64,000 nt of DNA from Isoetes taiwanensis (Eukaryota; Streptophyta; Lycopodiopsida; Isoetales; Isoetaceae). Positions 1 to 10,321 of this stretch are shown here, piece after piece (position 1 is the stretch's first letter; the number at the start of each line of letters is the position of its first letter). The stretch is from assembly GCA_021234155.1 (NCBI GenBank), contig JAJEKV010000010.1:12753116-12817115 (forward strand). Reading direction: 5' to 3'. Position numbers and translations under genes: made by a program. Below the pieces are notes generated by a model. That model had not been told where the DNA came from, did no database searches, and saw nothing but the letters and a program-made list of their open reading frames with translations.

Positions 1-88
1 AGTCTTGATTATGACCATATATTTTCCCTTGTCATTTATATGGATAGCCTCCAGATCATTTTGGCATTGGCAGCTCAAAGGAAATACA
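1..88 (+). pseudogene. Copia reverse transcriptase stub (copy 1)
   Basis: The plus strand reads as a Copia RT segment of the type 'LDYDxIFSxVxYMDSLxIILALAAQRKYNL', the stretch that follows the K-W...YKxxLVxxGF motif in Ty1/Copia polymerases. The start is cut by the window edge, and homology stops after about 88 bases at an in-frame stop. The identical stub in copy 2 is joined to upstream integrase and RT sequence, which confirms the identity. Confidence 0.65.
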
Positions 89-670
89 ATCTTTAAAGTG
101 TTGCAGATACACCGCAATCATTGCACTTCATACTCTTACATTTTTAATTGGGCAAGCATCAACAAGCAGGTGCTTCCAAAGTGCCATATCTTGCATACAT
201 ATCAATGAGTGCACAACCAATGATGTCGATTGAAGTTCACCACAATGTAGTCATGGATATACCTATATATATATCATCGAGTGCATAACCAACAATGTCG
301 GTTTGGAGTCCAATTCCTACAATGTGGTAATGGATATACCTACTCTACTCTAGGGCATTCGTATTAATGCATATCTTTATACTAAAAAATTATGTTACTA
401 CCCTTCTTGTTGAGACCTTTCAAAGCATTGCAAGGCAAGCAGACCTTTCCTATATCTTTATAATTTTCTACACTTCATGATCTTATATCCCTTGTCAATC
501 AATCAAACAAGCAGCAAACATCTTCTAAATACCATTCTTTTTAAGAAATTTAGAAGCATATTTCTAATAAAATTGTCGTTGGAAGCCATCCTCTATAATT
601 ATGAATGCATCTATTTAGCTCTATATTACCTAGAGTCTTATACACTTTCAAGATGTTTAATATGTAACTT

Positions 671-1015
671 TTAAGACATGTTGCAAAGGAAATGCTCTAG
701 CTTTAAGACACTTTGCGAGGGAAATGCTCTAGCTTGACCAATGCTATGCATAGCCTCGTAATCATTGCTAGATTTCAAGACTCTATATGCTTCTAACAAG
801 CTTCCACGTTTAGAATACATGCCAAGAAGAGTGCTATTCACATCAATGTCATGTTGGAATTCCATCCCAATAATCCACTCATGGATGTGCTCCTTGCTCA
901 TGGATGCTTTCAACTTGCTCAAAGATATGCCTTTGCTCGGTGGCAATCCATCATGTTGCACCACTTGAAGATAGTTCATGTTCACCATTAAGGCCAAAGG
1001 CATTAAGGATAGCAA
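671..1015 (-). pseudogene. PPR protein fragment (copy 1)
   Basis: The minus-strand frame contains an L/S-type pentatricopeptide segment: 'HIHEWIIGMEFQHDIDV' followed by 'STLLGMYSKRGSLLEAYRVL'. This matches the usual HxxIIxxGFxxDVxVxxxLxDMYxKCGxLxEAxxVF pattern of land-plant PLS-class PPR proteins. Only about one and a half motifs remain, with no start, no other repeats and no C-terminal domain, so it is a decayed piece. The same fragment is at 27,305-27,589. Confidence 0.7.
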
Positions 1016-2033
1016 TCTGTGAGGTATCGCTCTAGTTTAGCATTTGTTGAAGACTCTGGACATATAACTTTAACATACATGGTTACTTTTAAATTATGCA
1101 ACAAACAATACTTTAACTTGCAAAGAAACACGATGTTTTTGCTATTTCGCTAAATGTTTTCTTTTGTGCCCATCTACCTGAATAGCAATGATTGATAGCT
1201 CCTATTTGTTGTTCCATATTTGAGTTCCAATAACGATTGCTTGTGTTACTAATCATGTTATTAAATGCTTGATAATGGTCTTTAAAGGCGGGCTTGCACG
1301 AAAGTAACTATTAAACTCCACCCAAACTATAACTTGATGATAAACATCTTTGTTACATTTACAAATGTGGCAATGATATTTAATTAAATTAAACTTTAGG
1401 GACAGCCTTCAATACAAAAAAAAAAAAAAATCAAAATAAATAAACTTTTAGGGTTGCGCTTTGATATTGTTATGAGTTCGCTTTGAGGTTGAGGTCGTTT
1501 CTATCAAGTTTAAACTCCTTCAAGTTGCTTTTATGGTCCACTCGCACACCCCACCCTAATAAGTTCCCTTTGTTTATCAAGTCGCTGGCTTTTCTTATAT
1601 ATTTCTTCCTTTCCTCAAGCCCGCCCTATTGCAAATTTGTTTTTGTTTCATTTGCAAAAGAAGAAACAATGTTAACAATAGCCCAGGAGATGAAGGGAAG
1701 GCAAGCAAAGAAGATGAAGACTAAGGTGACGAAGAAAATGAAGATGAAGACAAGGAAAAGAATGAGGAAGAGGAAGAAGCTCCGAGAACGAGAAAGCATC
1801 TCTTTATGGTAGTTGTTATGATGCAAGACCAAACAAGAGACAACAAATCGAGATAACAAGAAGAGAATATATGATCTGAATGACCTAACCCTCCTCTAGT
1901 TTTTGAATAAATTGAAAAGTATGTATCACTTTTATAGCCCTTTTTTCGTATAAATTTTTTCTATGAATATGAAATGCCTAATCTAACCTTGTAACTCTAT
2001 TTCTATATCCTCGTAATTTCGTCTGACTTAGTA

Positions 2034-2383
2034 TCAGATGATGAAGATGGCACATCGTCTAGATCTCGCTTTGTTATAATTATACCGTGTGTACCAAGTC
2101 TTGGTCCTCCTTCTCTTCTTAAAGGGGCCCTCTAGTTCCGATGACTTCTTTTTTGTGTTATTCTCCTTCTTTTTTTTCGCCTTTGCCTTCAGCTTTCTTT
2201 CGTTGTTTTTCCAATCTCTTCGCTGCTTCGTACCTCTTTGCAAAAGTGTCGAAATCCGCCTCTCTTCTATGGTTCCTCCTTTGTTATTTCCCGCCTTTGA
2301 TTCTTCTATTCATTGATGAGAACTTAGGTGCTTGCCCTTTTGGGTTTCAGAGTTTTCTTGGCTGTTTGTTTGGTACGAGCCAT
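2034..2383 (-). pseudogene. Small lysine-rich ORF beginning like histone H3 (copy 1)
   Basis: On the minus strand, from an ATG at 2,383, the first codons read MARTKQTAKKTLKPKRAST and then a stop. Histone H3 begins MARTKQTARKST, so H3 K4, Q5, T6, A7 and K9 are kept and R8 is K. After the stop, overlapping frames continue as a very basic stretch ('KKRRRTKT') with a serine/acidic end ('SSSSDTKSDE') to about 2,034. No H3 histone fold follows. A TATA box (TATAAATA, minus strand, 2,489-2,496) sits ~106 bp upstream of the ATG, a good plant promoter spacing. The frame is split identically in both copies, so the breaks predate the duplication unless the real gene is spliced. A related architecture is at 43,079-44,274. 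Confidence 0.5.
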
Positions 2384-2488
2384 GACAAACGATAGCTCAA
2401 TCACCTTCCTGATGCACTAAAATTGGTTTGATGGCTGGAGCAGAAGAAAGTCGAAAAATGAAACCTTAATTTTGGATTTTGCATTTCC

Positions 2489-2496
2489 TATTTATA
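2489..2496 (-). promoter_or_regulatory. TATA box upstream of the H3-tail ORF
   Basis: The minus strand reads CCTATAAATAGG, a consensus plant TATA box, about 106 bp upstream of the ATG at 2,383. Copy 2 has the same box at 29,056-29,063. Confidence 0.45.
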
Positions 2497-2499
2497 GGC

Positions 2500-5400
2500 T
2501 TGGCAATTTTAGGATCTCCTTGGAGGAAAATCACATTTTAAGGGTCTCCTTCAGGGCTCGAAAATAGCAATGAGTCTAACCAGTAAAAATGCCGTTAGCT
2601 ATTTGAGGCTACCGGAAAAAAATATATGTTAGTGTAGTTTTTAGTGTATTTTGCCGGAAATTTGTTAATTTCTTGCCGGAATATTGCCGGAAAAGTTTCA
2701 AGGGAATCGGAATTTAACACAAGTGGGCGGATTTTTAGAGGAGGAACTTCCCTTATTTTCGAACCATGGTCTCCTTAGGGGAAAATCATGATACCTAACT
2801 TTAAAATAACTTGTATATACCGATTTTAAAAATTTTATTGTTTCACACATTTTATAGTACATTTACTCTCGAAATGCACCGGAGGGATGTTTAAAATTTT
2901 TGAACAGGCTAGCCGCATACTTTGTGAGTATTTGCTCCAATTTTAATGTTCTTTTATCGTTTTTGTAGTTTTAGGTTGTATTCTAGCTTAATTTCTCGCT
3001 TTTAAAGCTCGCTTTCAGATTTTTGATTTGGTACTTTTTAGAGTCTCAACTAGGTGTTTTACTCTCGAAGTGTGCCAGGGACGTGTTCAAAAATTTTGAA
3101 AGGGGCTCCTACGCATTTTATGAGTATATAGTCAATATTGGTCCAAAGATTTTATTTTTTCCGATAAAGTTTTTCATTTCAGTAACTTACTTATATTTAA
3201 CTATATACTTATTCTAGAGTTTACCACTCTCTAACACTTCTAGCCTATGGGAAAAAAAATTCCATGTTGCTCGAGGTAATCATTTGAGATTTCTTCCAGA
3301 TTTCAAGTTCTACTAGGTTAATTCTTCTTACTAGGGTGTATAGCTAGTGCATTGATCTTGGTCTGCCATGATCATTTACATGACGTCCCCTTATCCTCTA
3401 TAATGCTCCCATGGTATACGATCTATAGATCCAGTCATGTCCACTCTGCAAGTCGGTAGGAGGTCATCCACACAATCATCGGCTGCTGGCTAGTGCTCCA
3501 GAAGAAGGATGTGTCATTGCCACATCTTCTCCGGTGGTCGATCTCACTACGGAAGCTTAAAATGTACGCACAAGCATCAATCATATAACTCAATAAATGA
3601 CGGTCTGGGCCTCAAGATATCTGCAGTCGAAAGTTGTAACACTGGAGTTGGTTGGCATAGAACAATGGCTGAGGTAGTCCCTCCATCTGTCCCTCCTATG
3701 CTTACTTTGTAGATAGATCGACAGCCCTCGAAGTCTCACTATAGCTTGTCGAGAGACGTAGCCCTACGGCTACTCGGGGTTTCATCTCACCTAGTCCGAT
3801 GAGGCAGGAAGGCTAGTATACTGAACTAAGGGAGATGTTGTAGGAGAGTGGCATTTTGAAGTTTCTCCTCTAACCAGTTTTATGCCACCATTGATATATC
3901 TGAATCAGATGAATCAGGGCACTTGTTTATAGTGGAAGTATTCATCTCCTTTATCACAAGAGTATTGCCTCTTGACTGTATAGATGTTTCCAACACATTC
4001 TCCCTTAGAGCTATTACTTCCTTTTTTTATTTTAAATTAAGGTCTCGACCATTTGGACTTAGAAGGACATTAGCATTCTCTACTCCCTGGCCAATTGGAC
4101 TTATAGGGCCCTTAGAGATATCTAATCCTTGGCCATTTGGAATCACAAGTACCTTAATTTGACTGGCAAGATTTCCATATTCTTGTTTTTCCTTCCCCAT
4201 ATTTCTATGACTTGTATGTCCTTCTGCTTGCTTCCTTATGAGTTCTTTAGCTTTCTGCTTCCTTGCCTTTTTATAGGCACTACCATTCTTATTTGTTCGG
4301 CTTGATCTAGACGGGTTCCTGCACTGCCCTTTGCCTTGATCTTTGAGCAATATACATCCGTTTAGTATGAGGTTCCAACGTATAGAAAGAGTCTGCAGAA
4401 GGAATCGGCAAAAGTGATCGGATGCCAAGGATCGGTAGCAAGGAATTGGCAGCAAGGATTGAAGGCGAAAACCCAATAGGATTTGCGTAGAATCAGGCTA
4501 TAGACGCTTGGGCTGTCGGGTGTGGGCAATAACTTTGTTAAATAGCAAAGCTTTGCAGATGCATAATGCTAAATTTCCCCTCAATTTTCTGTTTTATGCC
4601 GAACCAAAGGTTTGTGTCGGTCAGTGATAGAGGCCAAGACAAGCTCATACTTGCCACGATTCTGACTCCTTTCAGATATAAATTACAGGCACTTTTCCAT
4701 TTCTTCCATAACCCTATTTCCAAAATATGGGTTCCAACTCTTCATCAGGCCACTTTAGCACGAAGATTAAACTGAGAGACGACTATGGCAGCAGATTGCC
4801 AAATGTGCTTCGTCGCCACAACTCAAAAAATTTCTCCGAAAAACTACACCGGGAATCTGTACCCAGGAAAAAGAAGGATATGTATCGTCAAAATAATAGA
4901 GCATAAAAGAATCGAAGCTTTAGAGAAAATTATTTATGTGTAGATGAAGGGCTTTTTGGGAAATATATAAAAAATTAACAGTGTTTTGATAAGGTTGGCA
5001 AATTTTCTCCGAACTAAGATTCTTGCAATGGTTTGACGAGAAAAGGAGGATGGAATTGAAAATGGTTTCAGAATAGAATTTCCTGCCGCTTGTTGCCGCG
5101 AGCATGGCCACCAAACAGCCTCCCGGCAAGCATTGTGGACGGCCAGATTTTGTTTGTTTGCCATCGGATTGAAGCAGCGTAATTGCCGGTCGTGATTTTG
5201 GTGTTGAAATGGAGGTACAGGGGTACGACCGCTTCTACGAGCTCGTATGTAAGAGATGTTGTGTGAAGCTTCAAGTTTGTTTGTGGAGTTTGTATATGAA
5301 AGCCTGTTTTCCATGACCTATGCGCTGCCATGCCCGAATTCATCAACCGAGCTGCCCAGAAATTTGATGCACAACTCGATGCGGAGAGGTTCGTGAAAGC

Positions 5401-5990
5401 GTGAGGTTATGAACGCCTCGATAAGCCTCGATTGGAAATATTTTTTTCCATTCCAATGGTTCGTGGCCCTGTACTTAGCATTCCCATTCGTATTTTTTGT
5501 ACGTATATACATATGTAGGAGAGCGCTCAAGTATACGGGGTGTGAGGTGTATATTTGTGGACCCTATCTGGCATATTTTTAGGAATATGCCAAGATCCAA
5601 CGAACCTAAAAAAAAACAATGGGGATAGTGCAATAAGGATAGATTTTTACATCCTTGCACTGAACAAGTTTACTATGTTTTCTTCCACATACCACATTCT
5701 TTTGGAGACGTGGCCAAGATTTAAGGGCTTTTGCCCAATTTCAACAATTCAGTACGTCTCGCCATTATGTTAAACCCAAACCCTGCACGCCAAATCTCGG
5801 ACCAGGTTGCATTGGCTAAGAATCCTTCCGTGAACGGTATTCCATTTGATCTTCATTCGTGGTTTTTGCAGTTCTTTAGATGTTTCAGGAGGTAGTTATT
5901 AATTCGGAACAATCTTTTGACGAGTATATAGTCTCGTGTATAAGCAGATAGATTGTTCAGGCTAGCAAAACTAATGTTGGTATAGTTTAC
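2500..5990. other. Non-coding or unrecognised stretch (copy 1)
   Basis: No recognisable gene, apart from a conserved minus ORF at 4,027-4,476. The 1,016-2,033 stretch is likewise empty except for a short acidic/basic coding-like tract (about 1,660-1,812, plus strand, rich in E, D and K codons). The region at 3,345-3,830 looks repeat-derived but shows no identifiable domain. The copy-2 equivalent is 29,070-32,570. Confidence 0.4.
4027..4476 (-). CDS. Unrecognised 149-aa ORF
   Basis: The minus-strand ORF has an N-terminal third that looks unrelated, then a basic coil-like stretch ('AYKKARKQKAKELIRKQAEG') and three short imperfect repeats with the pattern PNGQ/PIGQ/PNGR at the C-terminus. The last ~95 residues are identical in frame in copy 2 (30,602-31,018), which is mild support for past coding. 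I do not recognise a family. It could be part of a decayed retroelement. Confidence 0.2.
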   Translation of the reverse strand: MGFRLQSLLPIPCYRSLASDHFCRFLLQTLSIRWNLILNGCILLKDQGKGQCRNPSRSSRTNKNGSAYKKARKQKAKELIRKQAEGHTSHRNMGKEKQEYGNLASQIKVLVIPNGQGLDISKGPISPIGQGVENANVLLSPNGRDLNLK

Positions 5991-5992
5991 AG

Positions 5993-6588
5993 AGTCAAGA
6001 AGTGAAAGCTTAATGCACCTTTTTGGTTGCCAAGTGGGGGAATCACCAATACAGAATTTTTTAAACAGTCTTGCTGAGTCCAAAAAGATACTAAAGCTAG
6101 GAAATTCTGAAAAGCAAGCCTTTAATGCAATCGGTAACAGACCAGCATGCGAATATCACAATTACAAGGAACTTGGTGTTTCTTTTTGCTTCGAAGCTTC
6201 AAAGTTGGAAGCGCTTCACATATATAATGGAACACATGGTTATGCAGTTTATGATGGAGAACTTCCACACGGCCTCAGGTATTTACTATTTGGAGGATTG
6301 TCAATTACATTACAATACTTTACATGCAAATACCCTACTTGCAAGAATTTAATAACAGTCTTCTTTTTTCTTTTGTTTGGGACTTGTTATGCAGCATGAG
6401 CATGAACGGAGGAGATATTGTTAGGCTACTAGGAGAGCCTGATGGAAAAATGGGGGGCGGTCGAGGCGGTGGTCCTATCTCTATTGCTTATAAAGAAAAG
6501 GGTCTGCAGATTAACTTCTTGGGAGGTAACTGGGAAGACAGCAATAACCTAATAGATTCTGTTACTATTCATGAACCTCTACATCCCT
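5993..6588 (+). CDS. Two-exon unrecognised conserved protein, partial (copy 1)
   Basis: Exon A starts after a TTTACAG acceptor at 5,992, reads open through 'LFGCQVGESPIQNFL' and 'GYAVYDGELPHGL', and ends at a donor, CTCAG/GTATTT, near 6,280. A ~115-bp intron ends TTATGCAG/C near 6,395. The frame then continues 'DIVRLLGEPDGKMGGG', 'PISIAYKEKGLQINFLGG' and ends TGA at 6,586-6,588. The halves share a pattern (short glycine turn, then a Y/L-rich strand, then a G-E/D-x-P motif), suggesting a duplicated beta-rich module. Upstream exons are not resolved, so this is the 3' end of a gene. I do not recognise the family. The coding frame is fully open in copy 1. Confidence 0.5.
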
Positions 6589-6604
6589 GAAGCATATTCC
6601 ATGT

Positions 6605-7565
6605 CTATTCTTCAAATATGACAATGTGACAAAAGAGTTGCCATGCTATGGGACAATTTTGAATCTTAAGTTGTGGGTGATGCTGAGAATGGCATTTAAA
6701 AATATATAGAACCTGATGATATAAGAGATGGAAATGTGAACATATACGCTGTGGGATATTAACGCTATACCCTGGAACTTTGGTGTATTTTTTTTCCATC
6801 ATCGACTCTGGGCATGGTACATGTGGGTGCCTACATATGGCAAGGAACCTTTGTAACAGGGCTGACATAGTTGTTTTGAAGTTGTTTTGAATGGTCAATT
6901 AAACTTGATGCAGAAAGAACTATTTATACTTATACTGGACAAAATTTGTTGTTTATTGTGTGAAAAGGACTTTCTAGTCAAAGACGCTTCGCAAATCAGC
7001 TATCGCAGAATATTTTGAACCAGAGATTTTGAGCCAGGGGTTCAAGCTCTGATAGTGTGAAAGCATTTCAAAAAATTACTGGGACGAGCACTGTAAATCC
7101 ATTCGATGATTTATGATAAGCAAATAGTGTATTGGCATGATATAATACGTTTTTTGTTGGGAAGGGGAGAAAGACTAAAGGATGTTAAAGGTCTATTGAT
7201 TTTTGTTGCATGTGGTCTGCAGTTATGTTAAACAACGTAGTAAAACGTTCAAACTACTTTGGTGGATAGCATTCTCCAGGCCAAGAATCATTTACAGCAT
7301 TTTCTGCAACACAAGGTGTAAAAACGCAGCAACAGTACGATGAGAATGTGTATTTTCACACCTTCTGGTATCAACATGAATCTCATCAAAAATATGCAAC
7401 TTATTCTTTAAAATGCACCTTGTAGTATCAACATGAATCTCATCAAATATATGTAACATATTCCTTAAAACATCCTGTTCCAGTGTTTCACAGATGTTAC
7501 TAGTAGAGCTTGCATTTTAGGTTATAACAGCACATATCTGACATGATCAAGAGACACGATTTGGG
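6605..7565. other. Intergenic stretch, no gene seen
   Basis: No ORF with recognisable similarity. There is a direct repeat near 7,365-7,450: two ~45-bp copies of a sequence containing TATCAACATGAATCTCATCA, separated by ~60 bp. The copy-2 equivalent is 33,190-34,145. Confidence 0.4.
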
Positions 7566-7846
7566 TTAAAACGGGTCTTCTGCTGCTTCAAAAGCTCTTG
7601 AAGATACCAAAAGACCAACCTTACAATTATCTTGAATTGTGCTTGGCATTATGCCATGGATTTGTCTCATATATTTGCAATATTCACATCCTTTGTCATC
7701 ACTGGGTAACCTCATCTGGCTGTATGCTATCAGACAGCAGCTCATCAAACCATGAAGAGTAGCCAATGTAGCACTGCCAACCTGGGTATAACCAGCCCAT
7801 TGCACTCTATGATGCAAAATTTTAACTTGGCAATTCAGGTTTCCAA
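7566..7846 (-). pseudogene. Decayed second PPR tail behind the PPR gene (copy 1)
   Basis: Directly after the PPR stop, the minus strand reads 'GYTQVGSATLATLHGLMS', 'IAYSQMRLPSDD' and 'RQIHGIMPS', ending 'RAFEAAEDPF'. This follows, in order and spacing, residues ~528-612 of the neighbouring PPR protein (GYAQIGD, VGIQPDE, HGIVPN, YFKEAEDLL). It is therefore a degenerate duplicate of that gene's last repeats, or the tail of an older tandem PPR gene. The same arrangement is at about 34,146-34,427. Confidence 0.6.
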
Positions 7847-9862
7847 TTAATAACAGCCAACACAAGCATAAATATTTGACATGAGCACATATGCCTGAGT
7901 AAACCCTGGATCCAAGCAAATAATTTCATCAAAACATCGTTTCCCGACCTCCACATTTGCATTCATACTGCAGGCATAAAGAAGTGCCATCAAGCCACAC
8001 ATGTTGGGTTTAACTGCAGTATACAACAAATCTTCTGCCTCTTTAAAGTATCCTGAAGACCCCAAAAGATCAACCATGCAATTGTAGTGAAATAAGTTTG
8101 GCACTATGCCATGGCACTCTCTCATACATTTGAAATACTCACGTCCTTCGTCCACTAGACCAGCATGACTGCATGCATTAAGAACACCGCAAAAAGACAT
8201 CTCATCTGGCTGTATGCCAACAGATTGCATCTCATCAAAGCATCGAGAAGCCGATCTCGGATCACCAATCTGAGCATAACCAGTAAGCATTGCATTCCAT
8301 GACACAACATTTCGGATCGTCAAGTGAGAGAAGCTACTCCACGACTCTTGCAAGCTGCCACAATTGGCATACATATCAACTAGGGCGCTCCCTATAAAAG
8401 GGTCATAATGAAGACAATCTTCAAGAATTTTGGTGTGGATGTACCTGCCCTGGCACATGGCCCCTATGCTACCACAAGCTTGTAGGATGCTGGGATATGT
8501 AATATTATCTGGTTCTATCTCCTCCTGCTGCATATTATCAAAACATTCTAATGCAATAAAACATTCATTATGCTGTGAATATCCAGCAATCATGGTGCCC
8601 CACGAGACAGCATCCCGATTCGTTAACTGATTGAAGACTTTGCCCGCATCCTCCAGGCTCCCACACTTAGCATACATATCTACAAGTGTGCTTCCTATAA
8701 AAGGATCAGACTGGAGACTGTTGGCAACTATCTGTTCATGCATTTGTTTGCCTGCTTCCACAGCACCAATGTTACCACATGCTTTTAAGATGGCCAAAAA
8801 TGTGATCCTGTCTGGCTTTATACCCTCTTGCTGCATGTATTCAAAATAGTCTAGGGCAATAGCGCATTGATCATGTTGGACATATCCAGATATCATGGCA
8901 CCCCATGACACTGCATCACGATTACTCAATTTGTCGAAATTTCTGCTTGCCTCCTCCAAGCACCCACATTTAGCATATACATCTACAAGTGTGTTCTGCA
9001 GACTAACATCCAAATGTAGATGACAGTTAATTATCTCTTCATGGACCTGTCTGCTTTGCTCTAAAGAGCCAATGCTTCCACAAGCTTTTAAGATTCCCAA
9101 AAATATAACTTTATCTGGCCTTATACCATCTAGCTTCATACTATCAAAGCTCTGCAAAGCAAGAAACCCTTCACCATGTACAGCATACCCAGTAATTAGT
9201 GCACTCCATGACACCACATTTGCTTTCGACAACTTGACAAATACATCATATGCATTGTCCAGGCATCCACATTTGGCATACATATCTATAAGTGTACTCC
9301 CAACAAAAACATCAGAATAAAAGCCACTTGTAATGATCTGTTCGTGTACCATCCTACCATGGAAAAGAGAACATGTGAGTGTACATGCTTTGATGACAGC
9401 AATATAAACATATTTATCCCTTTTCGCACCTGATAGTTGCATTTGTCTATACATTTCAAGACCAGTCTTGGGTTGGCGAAGATTTGCGTAAGCTGCAAAA
9501 ATTGCACTCCAGGAATACACACTGGGATCTAAAATTCTAATAAACGCTTGGCTTGCTTCGATTAAACAATCAGAGTTGGTATAGAGACGAATAAGATGAT
9601 CATCCAAGTAGCCAAACGAATCAATGCCATCTTGCGTCATAATTTTTTGCACATGCCTGCCGCATTTCAAGTCTTTTCTTCTGATACACTGTTGCAAAAG
9701 AGTGTATGCATTGCTTTTTGACGGACCGAGACTTTGCCACTCCATAACTCTTCTGAATTTCTGACCAATACCAATTGCGCATAAGTAAAATGTACAAATT
9801 GGTCTGTGATTCCTTGAGCAGAGGTTGAAATAGCCATAGCCGTTATCAGCCGACCAACTCAA
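7847..9862 (-). CDS. PLS-class pentatricopeptide repeat protein
   Basis: A 671-residue intron-less ORF. PPR proteins are RNA-binding solenoids that act on organellar transcripts. P-L-S triplets repeat every ~101 residues, marked by SW at residues 118, 218, 319, 420 and 521, each preceded by a V/A-V/Y pair and followed by a GY-type turn. Each triplet also has an H-(E/T)-x-I helix and an (I/V)DMYAKCG motif. The C-terminus enters an E-type region ('VEVGKRCFDEIICLDPG', 'YVLMSNIYA') and then stops at 'CVGCY', so the rest of the E region and any DYW cytidine deaminase domain are absent. The start chosen is the first in-frame Met. Residues 10-35 are Cys/Phe-rich and only weakly resemble an organelle transit peptide. 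A decayed repeat tail follows directly. It is probably a truncated RNA-editing-type PPR protein. Confidence 0.85.
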   Translation of the reverse strand: MSWSADNGYGYFNLCSRNHRPICTFYLCAIGIGQKFRRVMEWQSLGPSKSNAYTLLQQCIRRKDLKCGRHVQKIMTQDGIDSFGYLDDHLIRLYTNSDCLIEASQAFIRILDPSVYSWSAIFAAYANLRQPKTGLEMYRQMQLSGAKRDKYVYIAVIKACTLTCSLFHGRMVHEQIITSGFYSDVFVGSTLIDMYAKCGCLDNAYDVFVKLSKANVVSWSALITGYAVHGEGFLALQSFDSMKLDGIRPDKVIFLGILKACGSIGSLEQSRQVHEEIINCHLHLDVSLQNTLVDVYAKCGCLEEASRNFDKLSNRDAVSWGAMISGYVQHDQCAIALDYFEYMQQEGIKPDRITFLAILKACGNIGAVEAGKQMHEQIVANSLQSDPFIGSTLVDMYAKCGSLEDAGKVFNQLTNRDAVSWGTMIAGYSQHNECFIALECFDNMQQEEIEPDNITYPSILQACGSIGAMCQGRYIHTKILEDCLHYDPFIGSALVDMYANCGSLQESWSSFSHLTIRNVVSWNAMLTGYAQIGDPRSASRCFDEMQSVGIQPDEMSFCGVLNACSHAGLVDEGREYFKCMRECHGIVPNLFHYNCMVDLLGSSGYFKEAEDLLYTAVKPNMCGLMALLYACSMNANVEVGKRCFDEIICLDPGFTQAYVLMSNIYACVGCY

Positions 9863-10080
9863 ACAGAGTAACCCCTTGAAATATTCCTGAAATATTCTTT
9901 CCGATCAGTAACCTTGTTTTGGTCGTATGCATCTAATTCTCAGGTACTGTACTGCATCCAACAATACAATAAATTTGGGTATCTAGTGCAATGGTCTATT
10001 GTGTTTTTATGGTGTATGTAGCGTGCACAATGCATTAGAACATTGTAGATAGAGACACTTTGTGTTTTTTCATACTTCCT

Positions 10081-10315
10081 CTTCATATTTGTAGCTGAGT
10101 TTTAATGCACCCCTGGGAGTCGAACCCAGGTGCGGCCTTCGGTGCGGCGCCCATGGTGTAGAGGGAGCATCGCTCTCCGAGGGGAACGATGTTCCATCTA
10201 CATCCTAGGCATGAGATGGAGGGAGTGTGTTTTTTTTTTTTTTTTTTTTTTTTTGGGGATGCATACCTTATTTATGGAAGCAGCTTTGTAGATCGATGTC
10301 CATTATAGTTTTGTT
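10081..10315. other. B-box-like motif and long T tract (copy 1)
   Basis: The minus strand carries GGGTTCGACTCCCAG, identical to a tRNA T-arm/RNA polymerase III B box, but no tRNA fold or A box is visible around it. About 110 bp away is a run of 24 T (10,231-10,254). In copy 2 the same tract is only 10 T (near 36,811-36,820), showing how unstable it is. It may be an old SINE-like remnant. Confidence 0.35.
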
Positions 10316-10321
10316 TGTATT

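Noticed and set aside
8430-9320. Plus-strand ORFs over the PPR gene
   Set aside because: Antisense shadows of the PPR repeats, recurring with the ~300-bp repeat period.
10105-10135. tRNA gene or SINE on the minus strand
   Set aside because: Only a T-arm/B-box motif is present. There are no acceptor, D or anticodon stems, and the long A/T run is on the wrong side for a SINE tail.
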